DNA of 64,000 bases from Gemmatimonadota bacterium (GTDB lineage Bacteria; Gemmatimonadota; Gemmatimonadetes; Gemmatimonadales; Gemmatimonadaceae): positions 186,001 to 250,000 of the forward strand of contig JAPLKS010000009.1 in NCBI GenBank assembly GCA_026387915.1, read 5' to 3'. Every line of letters starts with the position of its first letter. The first letter of the stretch is position 1. Positions 1 to 11,561 of the stretch are shown here, one piece after another. The translations under genes and the position numbers were made by a program. Below the pieces are notes generated by a model that saw nothing but the letters and a program-made list of their open reading frames with translations, was not told where the DNA came from and made no database searches.

Positions 1-492
1 ATTTCCACCGTCATACCGCGACGCTCCGCCCAGCGCGTGTACATGCGCATCAGCATTTGGGCCCAATCCTGCGCCTCGGTGCCACCGGCACCGGCAGAAA
101 TTTCGACCTGGGCATCGCGGTAGTCGTCGGCCCCTTGCAGGAGCGACTTCAGTTTGAATGCGTCCGCCTCGTCCCGAATCGCCACGACTTCGCTCTCGAC
201 TTCGGCGATCATATCGGGGTCCGGATCCGCATCGAGCAACGCGTCCATCTCGAGCGCTGCTTGCGAACGGCCCCAGAGTTTGTCGAATGGGTCCACCCAC
301 ACCTTCAGGGCTTTGACCTTCGACACCACTTCCTTCGCGTGCTCCTGATTCCCCCAGAAGCCGCCATCGGCCATCTCCGCCTCAAGACGGGTCAGCGCGT
401 CGCGCTTGCCGTCGAGGTCAAAGGAACCTCCGTAACTCCGCGAGTCTCGACTGGTCGAGCTTCAGCGATTTCGTGCGATCAGATTCAGCCAT
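1..492 (-). CDS. prfB: Peptide chain release factor 2 (partial, runs off the left edge)
   Basis: Release factor 2 ends translation at UGA and UAA. Translating the minus strand from ATG at 492 gives a 24-codon leader (MAESDRTKSLKLDQ...) ending in an in-frame TGA at 420-418. A +1 shift there continues as LDGKRDALTRLEAEMADGGF and runs to the window edge through the RF2 signature GAGGTEAQDWAQ and the segment RMYTRWAERRGM. The class-defining GGQ and SPF motifs lie outside the window. No strong Shine-Dalgarno sequence precedes the ATG. The family identity is secure from the conserved GTEAQDWA block. The zero-frame leader and the main frame together look like an intact, autoregulated gene, not a broken one. 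Confidence 0.95.
417..431 (-). promoter_or_regulatory. Programmed +1 ribosomal frameshift site of prfB
   Basis: On the minus strand the sequence reads GGAGG, three bases, CTT, TGA, C. This is the classic RF2 autoregulatory site: an internal Shine-Dalgarno-like element exactly 3 bases before the slippery CTT, followed by UGA-C. Low RF2 lets the ribosome slip +1 and make full-length protein. The protein homology changes frame precisely here, which supports the call. Confidence 0.93.
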
Positions 493-511
493 CGGGGTCG
501 GTCGAGGAGGT

Positions 512-551
512 GCAAAACGAGCCGCTCTCCGCCAATCGGAGAAACGGCTCG
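512..551 (-). terminator. Rho-independent terminator after the zinc-ribbon gene
   Basis: The inverted repeat CGAGCCG...CGGCTCG (518-524 with 545-551) is extended by an inner TCTCCG/CGGAGA stem and followed on the minus strand by TTTT (517-514). It lies between the stop of the zinc-ribbon gene and the start of prfB, so it probably separates the two transcripts. The T-run is short, so strength is uncertain. Confidence 0.6.
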
Positions 552-617
552 CGGACACAGAGAAAGCTAACGGCGTGGCGCACCCGACTCTAGTGCAATC
601 CCGCGTCAGCGGCGGGG

Positions 618-1823
618 TTAGAACATCTTTTTCCCGCCCGCCAACACGTCGTTCAAGGCATCCTGAAAGTGGGTCGTCGTGTCGGCGAACTCCTTGCCGA
701 CCTGATCCACATATTCCTCGTAGCTCTTCTTGATTTCCTCGCGGAAGAGCTGCTTCAGCGTTCCGTTCCGAATGCCCTCCTCCCGCTTCTGCGGCAGGTA
801 GGTCACCATATCGCTCACCAGAGCCCTCGCGAGCCGCTTGGCCCGCTGATTCGGGTCGTTGGCAAGGAACGGGTTGATCACACGCTTCCCCGTCCCCTCC
901 TCCGTGATCGCGCCCGAAGGACGCGGCGGCACTGGAGTCACCGGCGGCACCGGCGGCACCGGCGGCACCGGCGGCACCGGCGGCACCGGCGGCACCGGCG
1001 CCATCGACTGCGGCGGCGTGGGTGCCTCAGAGGCGCGAACCGAAGGCACAACTGACGGCGCAGCTGGTGCGGCCGGCGGTGTCATCGGGGGCACCAACGG
1101 AGCCGCCATCGCCGGCATCATTGGCGGCCTCACCGGCGGGGCCATCGGCGGGGCCATCGGCGGGGCCATCGGGGGCACCATCGGCCCACGAGCGGGCGGC
1201 GCGAAGGCCGGACGAGGCGCGGCGGGCATCCCTGGTACCGTCGTCGGACGCGGCGAAGCCGTCGGCCCCGATGGCGGGCTCATGGGCCTCGGGGGCGTGG
1301 CGCCCCCCAAAGGCGAAATAGGACGCGGACCGGTCGCTGCCCCAGGCATCGGCGGCGGCATCGGCGGCGGAACCGGAGCCCGGGGCGGTATGACCGGCGC
1401 ACTCGGAGGAGGCGGGGCCATCGCCGCACGTGCGACTGGAGGAGCAAACGACGGTGCCGGCGGTGACGCTGGAGCGGTCAGATTGGGAAGCGAGGCCTCC
1501 TCAAACACCTCAGTAGCCGCCTCACTCTCGTCGGCGGTCGAACCGAAGGCCGAGGCCAAAAGGGTCGCACTCGAGCGCGCGCCCCCACCCACTGCCGCCG
1601 GCGGAGCCGAAGAAATCGCAGAAACCGCAGGAGCGGCCGGAGCCGCGACACGCGAATAGTCCGAACCCGACAGCGCGCCACTCGCACCAGCCAGCGCCGC
1701 GTCGGGCTCATGCACCGGAATCACCCCACCACACACCGAGCAACGCGCGCGAACGCCGCCGATCGGCACCTTGGCCGGGTCAACCCGAAAGACAGAACGA
1801 CAATCCGGACAGGTGACGTTCAC
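618..1823 (-). CDS. Zinc-ribbon protein with long proline-rich linker
   Basis: This 401-residue protein of unknown function starts at GTG, overlapping the stop of the upstream diguanylate cyclase gene as GTGA, so the two are translationally coupled. Residues 1-37 form an MJ0042-type zinc ribbon (CPDC...CSVC, two CxxC knuckles). Residues of roughly 45-315 are low-complexity Pro/Ala/Val-rich sequence with VPP and MAPP repeats. The last 85 residues are charged and helical (QRAKRLARALVSDMV...) and look like a folded domain. There is no signal peptide or membrane segment. The zinc ribbon at the N-terminus resembles regulatory proteins of delta-proteobacteria and Gemmatimonadota, but no function can be assigned. 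The linker is coded by tandem DNA repeats and may vary in length. Confidence 0.8.
   Translation of the reverse strand: MNVTCPDCRSVFRVDPAKVPIGGVRARCSVCGGVIPVHEPDAALAGASGALSGSDYSRVAAPAAPAVSAISSAPPAAVGGGARSSATLLASAFGSTADESEAATEVFEEASLPNLTAPASPPAPSFAPPVARAAMAPPPPSAPVIPPRAPVPPPMPPPMPGAATGPRPISPLGGATPPRPMSPPSGPTASPRPTTVPGMPAAPRPAFAPPARGPMVPPMAPPMAPPMAPPVRPPMMPAMAAPLVPPMTPPAAPAAPSVVPSVRASEAPTPPQSMAPVPPVPPVPPVPPVPPVPPVTPVPPRPSGAITEEGTGKRVINPFLANDPNQRAKRLARALVSDMVTYLPQKREEGIRNGTLKQLFREEIKKSYEEYVDQVGKEFADTTTHFQDALNDVLAGGKKMF
943..996 (+). repeat. Six perfect 9-bp tandem repeats inside the zinc-ribbon gene
   Basis: The unit GGCGGCACC is repeated six times without change, with degenerate copies on the left flank. 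On the coding (minus) strand it encodes the tripeptide VPP. Because the unit is a multiple of three, copy-number change would lengthen or shorten the linker without breaking the frame. A second 12-bp repeat (GCCATCGGCGGG) at 1141-1176 encodes MAPP-type repeats in the same protein. Confidence 0.95.
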
Positions 1824-2815
1824 AAGCCATCCCCCGCACGCTGCTCAGCCGACGTATGCACCGTCGGAAGTTCGTTGTCGTGGTTATCGCTGCGTCGATC
1901 AATCGTAAAGACCGACCCGGGCAGCGTCTTCGCGTAACTCTTCATTTCTGTCGCCAACTCGCTGACTTGCGCCGCATGAGTGAACTTCCGCCGCTCGTTG
2001 GTCACGACGCCGACGGAGACCGTCATCAGCGGCACCTTGTGCAGCTGGCCACGACGGTCCTTACCAAAATAATACCCAGCGCGACGATCCTGTTCCGAAT
2101 ACTGGAAGGGCACCAGCGCATCGAACGTCCCGATAATCTCGGCGCACGTCTCCTGCAGTTCATCCACCGGCATCACAAAGAGGAAATCGTCGCCGCCAAT
2201 GTGACCCACGAACCCAGCCTCGCCGCAGGTGCCTTTTACAACATCGTGCAGAATCTTCGAGAGAATCCGAATCACCCGGTCGCCGTCGTAATAGCTGTAC
2301 CGGTCGTTGTATTCCTTGAAGTGATCCAAGTCGGCGTAGCAGACGGCAAAGAACTCATCCGCCTCTAGACGCCGCGCAATGTCCAACTCAATCTCCATCG
2401 CACCCGGCAGGCGCGTGGAGGGATGCACGAAGGTGTCGCGATCAGATCGCCGCAGCAACGCGTCGAGACGCAACAGCATTTCTGCCGGCGACACCCCCTC
2501 GCGAAACACCTCATCTGCCCCCGCATCAAACGCCGCGGCAAACGAAATGTCCTCATTGACCGTGGTGACCACCACCGGCACGATTCCCGTGAAGGAATCA
2601 GACTTGATGCGCCGGCAGGCGGTCAACGACTCAATCGGCCCGCCGCGCGCATCAATCAGCACCAGCCGCGGGCGACTCCGGAACGCAATCGACATCAATT
2701 CATCCGCCGTCCGCAGGACAATAGACTGCAAACGCCGAGCGTCCAGCCAACTCCGCACGATTTCGGGGAGTGGCTGATCATCCGGCGTAAGAATTACCGC
2801 AGTCGCTAGCGCCAA
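1820..2815 (-). CDS. Receiver-like domain plus GGDEF diguanylate cyclase
   Basis: This 331-residue cytoplasmic signalling protein has a receiver-like domain at residues about 5-125 (LVLIDARG supplies a candidate phospho-acceptor Asp near residue 55) and a GGDEF domain at about 140-310. The active-site loop reads GGDDF instead of the usual GG(D/E)EF. The nucleotide-binding segment DLDHFKEYND is well kept. No RxxD inhibitory site precedes the loop. The predicted role is c-di-GMP synthesis in response to a phosphorelay, though the GGDDF variant and the divergent receiver leave activity open. It is followed with a GTGA overlap by the zinc-ribbon gene, so the two probably act together. A consensus promoter lies just upstream. 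Confidence 0.88.
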   Translation of the reverse strand: MALATAVILTPDDQPLPEIVRSWLDARRLQSIVLRTADELMSIAFRSRPRLVLIDARGGPIESLTACRRIKSDSFTGIVPVVVTTVNEDISFAAAFDAGADEVFREGVSPAEMLLRLDALLRRSDRDTFVHPSTRLPGAMEIELDIARRLEADEFFAVCYADLDHFKEYNDRYSYYDGDRVIRILSKILHDVVKGTCGEAGFVGHIGGDDFLFVMPVDELQETCAEIIGTFDALVPFQYSEQDRRAGYYFGKDRRGQLHKVPLMTVSVGVVTNERRKFTHAAQVSELATEMKSYAKTLPGSVFTIDRRSDNHDNELPTVHTSAEQRAGDGL

Positions 2816-2841
2816 TGCGTTGGGGGGAAGGGGTCAGTCGC

Positions 2842-2871
2842 AAGATACGCGGTACGTCAGGAACGTGTCAA
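2842..2871 (-). promoter_or_regulatory. Sigma-70-type promoter for the GGDEF/zinc-ribbon pair
   Basis: On the minus strand a perfect TTGACA (2871-2866) is separated by 18 bases from TATCTT (2847-2842), 26 bases before the ATG at 2815. Position and consensus match support a housekeeping promoter for the two-gene unit. Confidence 0.65.
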
Positions 2872-2900
2872 ACGACTGTCCCGCTTGAACTTGCGACAGC

Positions 2901-3938
2901 CTATCTCGGAGAAGGACGCCCAAAGGGCGCCCAGGGCAACGTGGCGGTGACATAGCTCTCCTCCCCCACTGCCCCAAAACGGCCTGATACCCGGAGCGTC
3001 ACAAACGCGTCGAGCATCGACAGCATGCTGTTGGCCAGCATCAAGCGCAGGTTGAGATTCGCGTCGCGGTTCGCCTGGTTCTTGTTGCGAATTGCACGCC
3101 GATAGATGTCTTGCTCAAGCTGCGCGTTGCGCCACGACCACCGAAACTCGGGCTTGATCGATCGACGATTGTACTCATTAATGGAGTTCGCGTACGCCGA
3201 CGACAGATGGTCAGGCTCTACATTCGGATTCTTCCAGTACGTGTTCCGCATCTGTTGCCAGAGCCACCCGTTGTACGTCTCGGGGTCGATTTCAGGAAGC
3301 ACGGTACCCGGCTGGCGCGTGTAGACGCCGCTCTCGACGTACTTCTCCATCTCCTCGTAGTACGCCCACGCGCCCACGGGCTTCGTGCCTTCGAACAGCG
3401 CACGCGCCACATCACGTGCCAGCCCCTGCGAGCGATCGCGCTCGCGCAACATCTCCGCCCGTTCGTTGAAATACCCAAAGAGCGCGTAGCCTTCGGCGGC
3501 AAAGTACGCCACAAAGCGATTTTGCCCGAGCAACAGCTGCCCGCTCCCGGGCACTACGAACGATGCCAGCGGCAACCACCACGACGTATCGCGCCGTGCC
3601 AAAAATCCGCTCCTGGCGCGAATCGATGGCAATGCGTTCGACGGGCGATCCGTCGTATCGGCGAGGTTCCATGTATTAAAGGGACGCCGCAGCAATGCCG
3701 CTGCCCCACGCACCGTCGCCAACGAATCCGCCGCCCCGCGAGCATTCAGCAGCGAATCCGCTGCTGTTGCTCTTGCGGTCGGAATAGCGGACGAAGTCGC
3801 GGAGGAAATCGCGGACGCTGTAGCGGTTCGGCTCACATTTGCGGACTGCGCGCCGAGAGCCGGCGCGCCGCAGCTCCACAGCAACGCGAGGCACCTGATC
3901 GCCCCCGACCAGCCCGATCTGCGCGTGAACGTGGACAT
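2901..3938 (-). CDS. Exported protein with DUF5683-like core
   Basis: This 345-residue protein has an N-terminal signal peptide (hydrophobic segment ending near ALGAQ), a low-complexity Ala/Ser/Thr region to about residue 90, then a segment PLASFVVPGSGQLLLGQ with hydrophobic stretches typical of the DUF5683-like group of small membrane-associated envelope proteins. A long helical, aromatic-rich C-terminal half follows (YNGWLWQQMRNTYW, RWSWRNAQLEQD). The family has no known biochemical role. Its ATG overlaps the stop of the upstream PorV-like gene by one base (TGATG), so both are likely made together and act at the cell envelope. A related core (LMLPGLGEASLQRY) occurs in the protein at 35332-36108. 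Confidence 0.7.
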   Translation of the reverse strand: MSTFTRRSGWSGAIRCLALLWSCGAPALGAQSANVSRTATASAISSATSSAIPTARATAADSLLNARGAADSLATVRGAAALLRRPFNTWNLADTTDRPSNALPSIRARSGFLARRDTSWWLPLASFVVPGSGQLLLGQNRFVAYFAAEGYALFGYFNERAEMLRERDRSQGLARDVARALFEGTKPVGAWAYYEEMEKYVESGVYTRQPGTVLPEIDPETYNGWLWQQMRNTYWKNPNVEPDHLSSAYANSINEYNRRSIKPEFRWSWRNAQLEQDIYRRAIRNKNQANRDANLNLRLMLANSMLSMLDAFVTLRVSGRFGAVGEESYVTATLPWAPFGRPSPR

Positions 3939-4939
3939 CAGAATCCGAACCGCAGTGTCAGGTAAGTCGGCGAGCGCTGTCGATCGGTGGTGCCGTCGCC
4001 AAAGGACTGAGCAAAATCCATCGCCAGCCCCGCGCGACGAATCCCCACCCCCACCGAGGCACCACTTAGTTCGCCACTTCCCATCGCGTAGCCCGCCCGC
4101 AGATAATATTTATTCTGCAACGCGAATTCCCCTCCAGCTCGCACCTGCACTTTCCGGTCGGCCGGGTGCGTCATCACTTCCGCCACCGTAGCCAACGTGG
4201 CCCCCTGCACTCGGCGCTCCACCCACGGCACCAGATAACGCGCCCCGAGGTGTAGCCGCAATGGAAGCGGATCCGCCTGCGGAACGTCGTTCACCTGCAG
4301 GTTGAACCCCACGTTGCGCAGCGCTGCGCCAAGCACCAACCGGCGCGCCGAATCCACGGCCACCTGCAGCCCCGCATCCACGCCGTTGGTCGACGCCACG
4401 TAGAGCGGCAGATTACCGCACGACCCGGTGCAGTCGGTGCGCTGTTGCACAAGTTTATAGGTAACGCCTACCGACACTCGGCGCCCAATCGTGGCCGCAT
4501 ACGACGCGCCAAGCACGAGGTCGCGCGGGAGAATCGTACCAATCGTGCCGTAGAGATCGGTCGCTTCTTGTTCGCCGAGGTCAAGGAGATAGGCGCCAAC
4601 CGCCACCACACCCACGAGGCCGGCCGGATACACGCCAGCGATCGCAATCCCCTGCACCCCGAGCGACGTCTGCGAATAGTCGAGCGTGAGTTCGGGACGT
4701 CGTATCCGCGCGATGGACGCCGGATTCCACCAGATCCCCGTGCCGCCAATCTCCGAGGCAACCACCGATTGCCCGACGCCCACAGCCCGAGCGCCCACCG
4801 GCATCACTAAGAACGCCGCCCCTTCTTTGGTGACGTCCTGCGCCAACGCCGAGCGCGCGCCGCCGAGCGCAGCGAATCCGCCGCACACCAGGAGCGCGCG
4901 CAGCAAGCGGCACATGCTACGCGAGCGGCTTGGCCTCAT
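3938..4939 (-). CDS. PorV/PorQ-family outer-membrane beta-barrel protein
   Basis: This 333-residue predicted outer-membrane protein has a signal peptide (cleavage near ARSALAQ), then the family's N-terminal pattern [13 protein letters not shown]...[12 protein letters not shown], followed by alternating beta strands and a terminal Phe (LTLRFGF), as expected for a barrel. PorV relatives in Bacteroidota take part in type IX secretion; here only the fold family can be claimed. The start at 4939 overlaps the Trm112-like gene by 23 bases. An alternative ATG at 4915 (MCRLLRALL) also gives a good signal peptide and removes the overlap. No Shine-Dalgarno sequence decides between them. Confidence 0.82.
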   Translation of the reverse strand: MRPSRSRSMCRLLRALLVCGGFAALGGARSALAQDVTKEGAAFLVMPVGARAVGVGQSVVASEIGGTGIWWNPASIARIRRPELTLDYSQTSLGVQGIAIAGVYPAGLVGVVAVGAYLLDLGEQEATDLYGTIGTILPRDLVLGASYAATIGRRVSVGVTYKLVQQRTDCTGSCGNLPLYVASTNGVDAGLQVAVDSARRLVLGAALRNVGFNLQVNDVPQADPLPLRLHLGARYLVPWVERRVQGATLATVAEVMTHPADRKVQVRAGGEFALQNKYYLRAGYAMGSGELSGASVGVGIRRAGLAMDFAQSFGDGTTDRQRSPTYLTLRFGF

Positions 4940-5087
4940 CGATCAACATCACGGGGATGTCGTCGCGCACCGGATACCGCAACGCACAGGCCAGGCAGTC
5001 GAGCGCCGAGTCGGCTTCTCGATACGCGAGTGGTCCTTTGCATTTGGGGCAGACGAGAATCGCGAGCAACGGCGAGGCAAGCGCCAT
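4917..5087 (-). CDS. Trm112-family small zinc protein
   Basis: This 56-residue protein translates as [18 protein letters not shown]... with two CxxC pairs (CPKC near residue 13 and CLAC near residue 32) and the family ending [15 protein letters not shown]. Trm112-like proteins are small zinc-binding partners that activate methyltransferases; bacterial members (YcaR-like) are often encoded beside LPS or cell-division genes. The ATG lies one base after the era stop codon, so it is cotranslated with era. The conserved LLxILVCPxCKGPL...YPIRDGIPVML pattern makes the family call firm, while the partner enzyme is unknown. Confidence 0.88.
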   Translation of the reverse strand: MALASPLLAILVCPKCKGPLAYREADSALDCLACALRYPVRDDIPVMLIDEAKPLA

Positions 5088-5088
5088 G

Positions 5089-5970
5089 TCATTCTCCTTC
5101 GGGAACTTTGTATCCCAAACGCCGGAGCGCCGCGTGATCGCGTCGCCAGTTCGGGAGCACCTTCACCCAGAGATCCAAGTAGACCTGACCGCCAATGAGC
5201 TGCTCGATCTTGCGCCGAGCTTCCTTGCCGATCGATTTCACACGCGCCCCACCCGACCCAATCAGAATGCGCTTCTGACTGTCGCGTTCTACGTGCAGAA
5301 CCGCTCGAATGTATACCGGCGTGCGCGTTTCCCGAAACTCTTCAATTTCGCACGCGATGCTGTACGGCACTTCATCAGAGAGCTGCTCGAGCGCAGTTTC
5401 GCGAATGAACTCCGCGGCAAAGAAGCGGGTTTGCTGGGTGCTCAGATCTTCGGCGTCGTAGAAGAACGGGTGCACCGGCAGCATCGCGCGGATACGACTG
5501 AGAAGGTCTGGGATCCCGTCGCCCGTGAGCGCGGAGATGAACTCGGCGCTCGGGTAATCGGCCTCGAGCCCGGCGCGATTTCCCTTGGAGAGCGAGTCGG
5601 TTTTGTTCAGAGCGAGAATCACCGGCGCCTTTGGCGTTCGATGAGGCGGAAAGCCGGCTGCCTCGGCGAGTGATTCGATTTTACTGCCCGCGTCCACCAC
5701 ATGCACAATGATGTCGGCGTCTTGGAGCGCCTGGAGCGCGGACGCCTGCATGGCTTTATGGAGGGCGTACTCCGGCTGGAGGAGCCCTGGCGTGTCGTGC
5801 AGGACGATCTGCGTGGTGTCGTCGGAGAGGATGCCAACGATGCGATCGCGCGTGGACTGGGGCTTTGGGCTGGTAATGGCGAGCTGCGTGCCGACGAGTC
5901 GGTTGAGCAGCGTCGATTTACCGGCATTCGGCCGGCCGGCAACAGTGACGATTCCCGCGCGCGTAGTCAT
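5089..5970 (-). CDS. era: GTPase Era
   Basis: Era is an essential GTPase that binds the 3' end of 16S rRNA and helps mature the 30S subunit. The 293-residue product has G1 GRPNAGKST (12-20), the switch-I Thr region STRDR (39-43), G3 DTPG (59-62) and G4 NKTD (122-125). A C-terminal KH domain has [14 protein letters not shown] and [21 protein letters not shown] split across about residues 225-275. Length and domain order are normal. It is the first gene after the rRNA operon terminator and probably has its own promoter in 5971-6075, which I could not pin down. The Trm112-like and PorV-like genes follow directly. Confidence 0.97.
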   Translation of the reverse strand: MTTRAGIVTVAGRPNAGKSTLLNRLVGTQLAITSPKPQSTRDRIVGILSDDTTQIVLHDTPGLLQPEYALHKAMQASALQALQDADIIVHVVDAGSKIESLAEAAGFPPHRTPKAPVILALNKTDSLSKGNRAGLEADYPSAEFISALTGDGIPDLLSRIRAMLPVHPFFYDAEDLSTQQTRFFAAEFIRETALEQLSDEVPYSIACEIEEFRETRTPVYIRAVLHVERDSQKRILIGSGGARVKSIGKEARRKIEQLIGGQVYLDLWVKVLPNWRRDHAALRRLGYKVPEGE

Positions 5971-6077
5971 CGAATAAGGACGATTGGGAGGCCGGCGTAG
6001 GAACGGGCCGGTCGAGCAGAGCAGTAGCGGAGGTGGTGCTGAGGTGGTGCGGATCGAAATGGGAACAGAGTGGTGGG

Positions 6078-6115
6078 AAAAAAAGAAGGCCCCAGCCGGT
6101 AAGGGCTGGGGCCTT
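6078..6115 (-). terminator. Strong rho-independent terminator of the rRNA operon
   Basis: A perfect 12-bp stem (6086-6097 with 6104-6115, AAGGCCCCAGCC and complement) has a 6-base loop and is followed on the minus strand by C and a run of seven T (6084-6078). It lies 8 bases beyond the 5S 3' end. Confidence 0.95.
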
Positions 6116-6123
6116 CAAGAGGT

Positions 6124-6239
6124 GCCGGCGACGGCCTACTCTCCCGCGATCTCTCGATCGGAGTACCATCGGCGCTGTAGGGCTTAACGACCGTGTTCGG
6201 AATGGGAACGGGTGTGGCCCCTACGCTCTAGTCGCCAGC
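6124..6239 (-). rRNA. rrf: 5S ribosomal RNA
   Basis: The minus strand shows the 5S pattern: a terminal helix GCTGGCGAC/GTCGCCGGC, the conserved loop CCCGTTCCCATTCCGAACACG, and CAGCGCCGATGGTA followed by GGGAGAGTAGG. Length is about 116 nt. Ends are placed from the terminal helix and may be off by a few bases. Confidence 0.93.
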
Positions 6240-6388
6240 GTTTTGTGTAAAAACGTTGTCAAACTGACAGCGGAGTATGGGTAGTGATCATAGGATGTTT
6301 CGAATCCATGTGCCTGCCCGGGAGGGCAGGACTTGAGATCGTGCGAATGCTCTGCGGTTGGTGATTCACCCCTGTAAAAACAGGGGGA
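6240..6388 (-). other. 23S-5S internal transcribed spacer
   Basis: This 149-nt spacer holds no tRNA. It contains a 12-base segment (6278-6289) complementary to 9436-9447 upstream of 23S, which would form the 23S processing stem. It also has a local hairpin with CCCCTG/CAGGGG arms (6369-6386) just after the 23S 3' end, and another around 6311-6330. Confidence 0.75.
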
Positions 6389-9337
<2,949 letters not shown>

Positions 9338-9616
9338 ACAATGGTTCAAGCAGAGCACGCGCGATCTACAACGAGTGAACAATCTAATCGGTACTGCTGA
9401 TCAAAATTGCGTCACTGTGTGATTCGTTATCCCACGATCACTACCCACATCCGTTGTCAAATAGCTGAGTCCTGCGCAGCCTCTCCACTCGGGAGCGGCC
9501 GCCAGCCTGCTATAAAAAATTGAATGTGAGATCGGATGTACGAGGCGAGCGACAAAATCGGTAGCGCTTTCGTGCCGCACCGGTGTTACCACCAATGGGC
9601 CTACTCGCAGCTCCGT
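9338..9616 (-). other. 16S-23S internal transcribed spacer without tRNA
   Basis: The 279-nt spacer was read on both strands and shows no tRNA cloverleaf; the Ile and Ala tRNAs found here in many bacteria are absent. It contains 9516-9548, complementary to the 16S leader (11280-11316), and 9436-9447, complementary to the 23S-5S spacer. These account for the processing stems of 16S and 23S. Confidence 0.8.
9516..9548 (-). repeat. 3' arm of the pre-16S processing stem
   Basis: This segment pairs with 11280-11316 across the whole 16S gene: 18 bases are perfectly complementary (AAAATTGAATGTGAGATC and its complement), then a 4-base bulge, then 15 bases with one mismatch. Such long helices flanking 16S are the usual RNase III substrate. 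Confidence 0.85.
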
Positions 9617-11146
<1,530 letters not shown>

Positions 11147-11351
11147 TTCAAAGATTTGATTAGCTCTCCGAACAAACACTGTCACGCTATCACTAACGTG
11201 ACAGCGGTATTCGGAATCACAATAAATTTTTCAGGTCTAACCTCTCGCCGTGCCCCTGAAAGGACACGGGTCATAGAGATCGCCTCGCACATCCTTTTGA
11301 TCTCACATTCAATTTTCAAAAAGCTCTACATCGAGGCGCTTTCCGCGCCAG
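11147..11351 (-). other. rRNA operon leader
   Basis: About 205 nt lie between the predicted transcription start and 16S. The leader holds a boxA-like stretch (GAGCTTTTTGAAAATTG on the minus strand, around 11310-11326) and the 5' arm of the pre-16S processing stem (11280-11316). A hairpin with arms CTGTCACG/CGTGACAG (11178-11185 with 11196-11203) is also present. No protein gene is supported here. Confidence 0.75.
11280..11316 (-). repeat. 5' arm of the pre-16S processing stem
   Basis: Complementary to 9516-9548 in the 16S-23S spacer, with an 18-base perfect block and a 15-base block with one mismatch, interrupted by four unpaired bases (11295-11298). Confidence 0.85.
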
Positions 11352-11357
11352 CCCCCA

Positions 11358-11420
11358 AGAATACACCAGTGTTACCTGGCTGTCAAGGGCTTTTCGAGTT
11401 GTTCTTCGAAAGTTTTTTCG
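11358..11420 (-). promoter_or_regulatory. rRNA operon promoter with A-rich upstream element
   Basis: On the minus strand a perfect TTGACA (11386-11381) lies 17 bases from TATTCT (11363-11358). Upstream (to about 11420) is an A/T-rich stretch with GAAAAAAC and CGAAAAG, resembling an UP element. The spacer carries CCAG...CTGG arms whose meaning is unknown. The remaining 11421-11561 contains only a weak CTCGCAG/CTGCGAG hairpin (11432-11456) and no gene. Confidence 0.85.
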
Positions 11421-11561
11421 CCCCTGACCCGCTCGCAGCACTACTCTTTCTGCGAGTGACCACCGCACATCCTGAGGAGTTTCGTGCGGGGATCTCAGCT
11501 TACCTAGTTGCGCACTGGAATGCAAGCCCCAGCCGCACGCATCTTCGCGACCAGTAACCGC

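Noticed and set aside
9338-9616. tRNA in the rRNA spacer
   Set aside because: No acceptor/T-arm pair or GGTTCGA-type T loop was found on the minus strand.
11432-11456. Hairpin with CTCGCAG/CTGCGAG arms as terminator of the PAS gene
   Set aside because: It has a long loop and no T-run on the minus strand; left as a weak structure.
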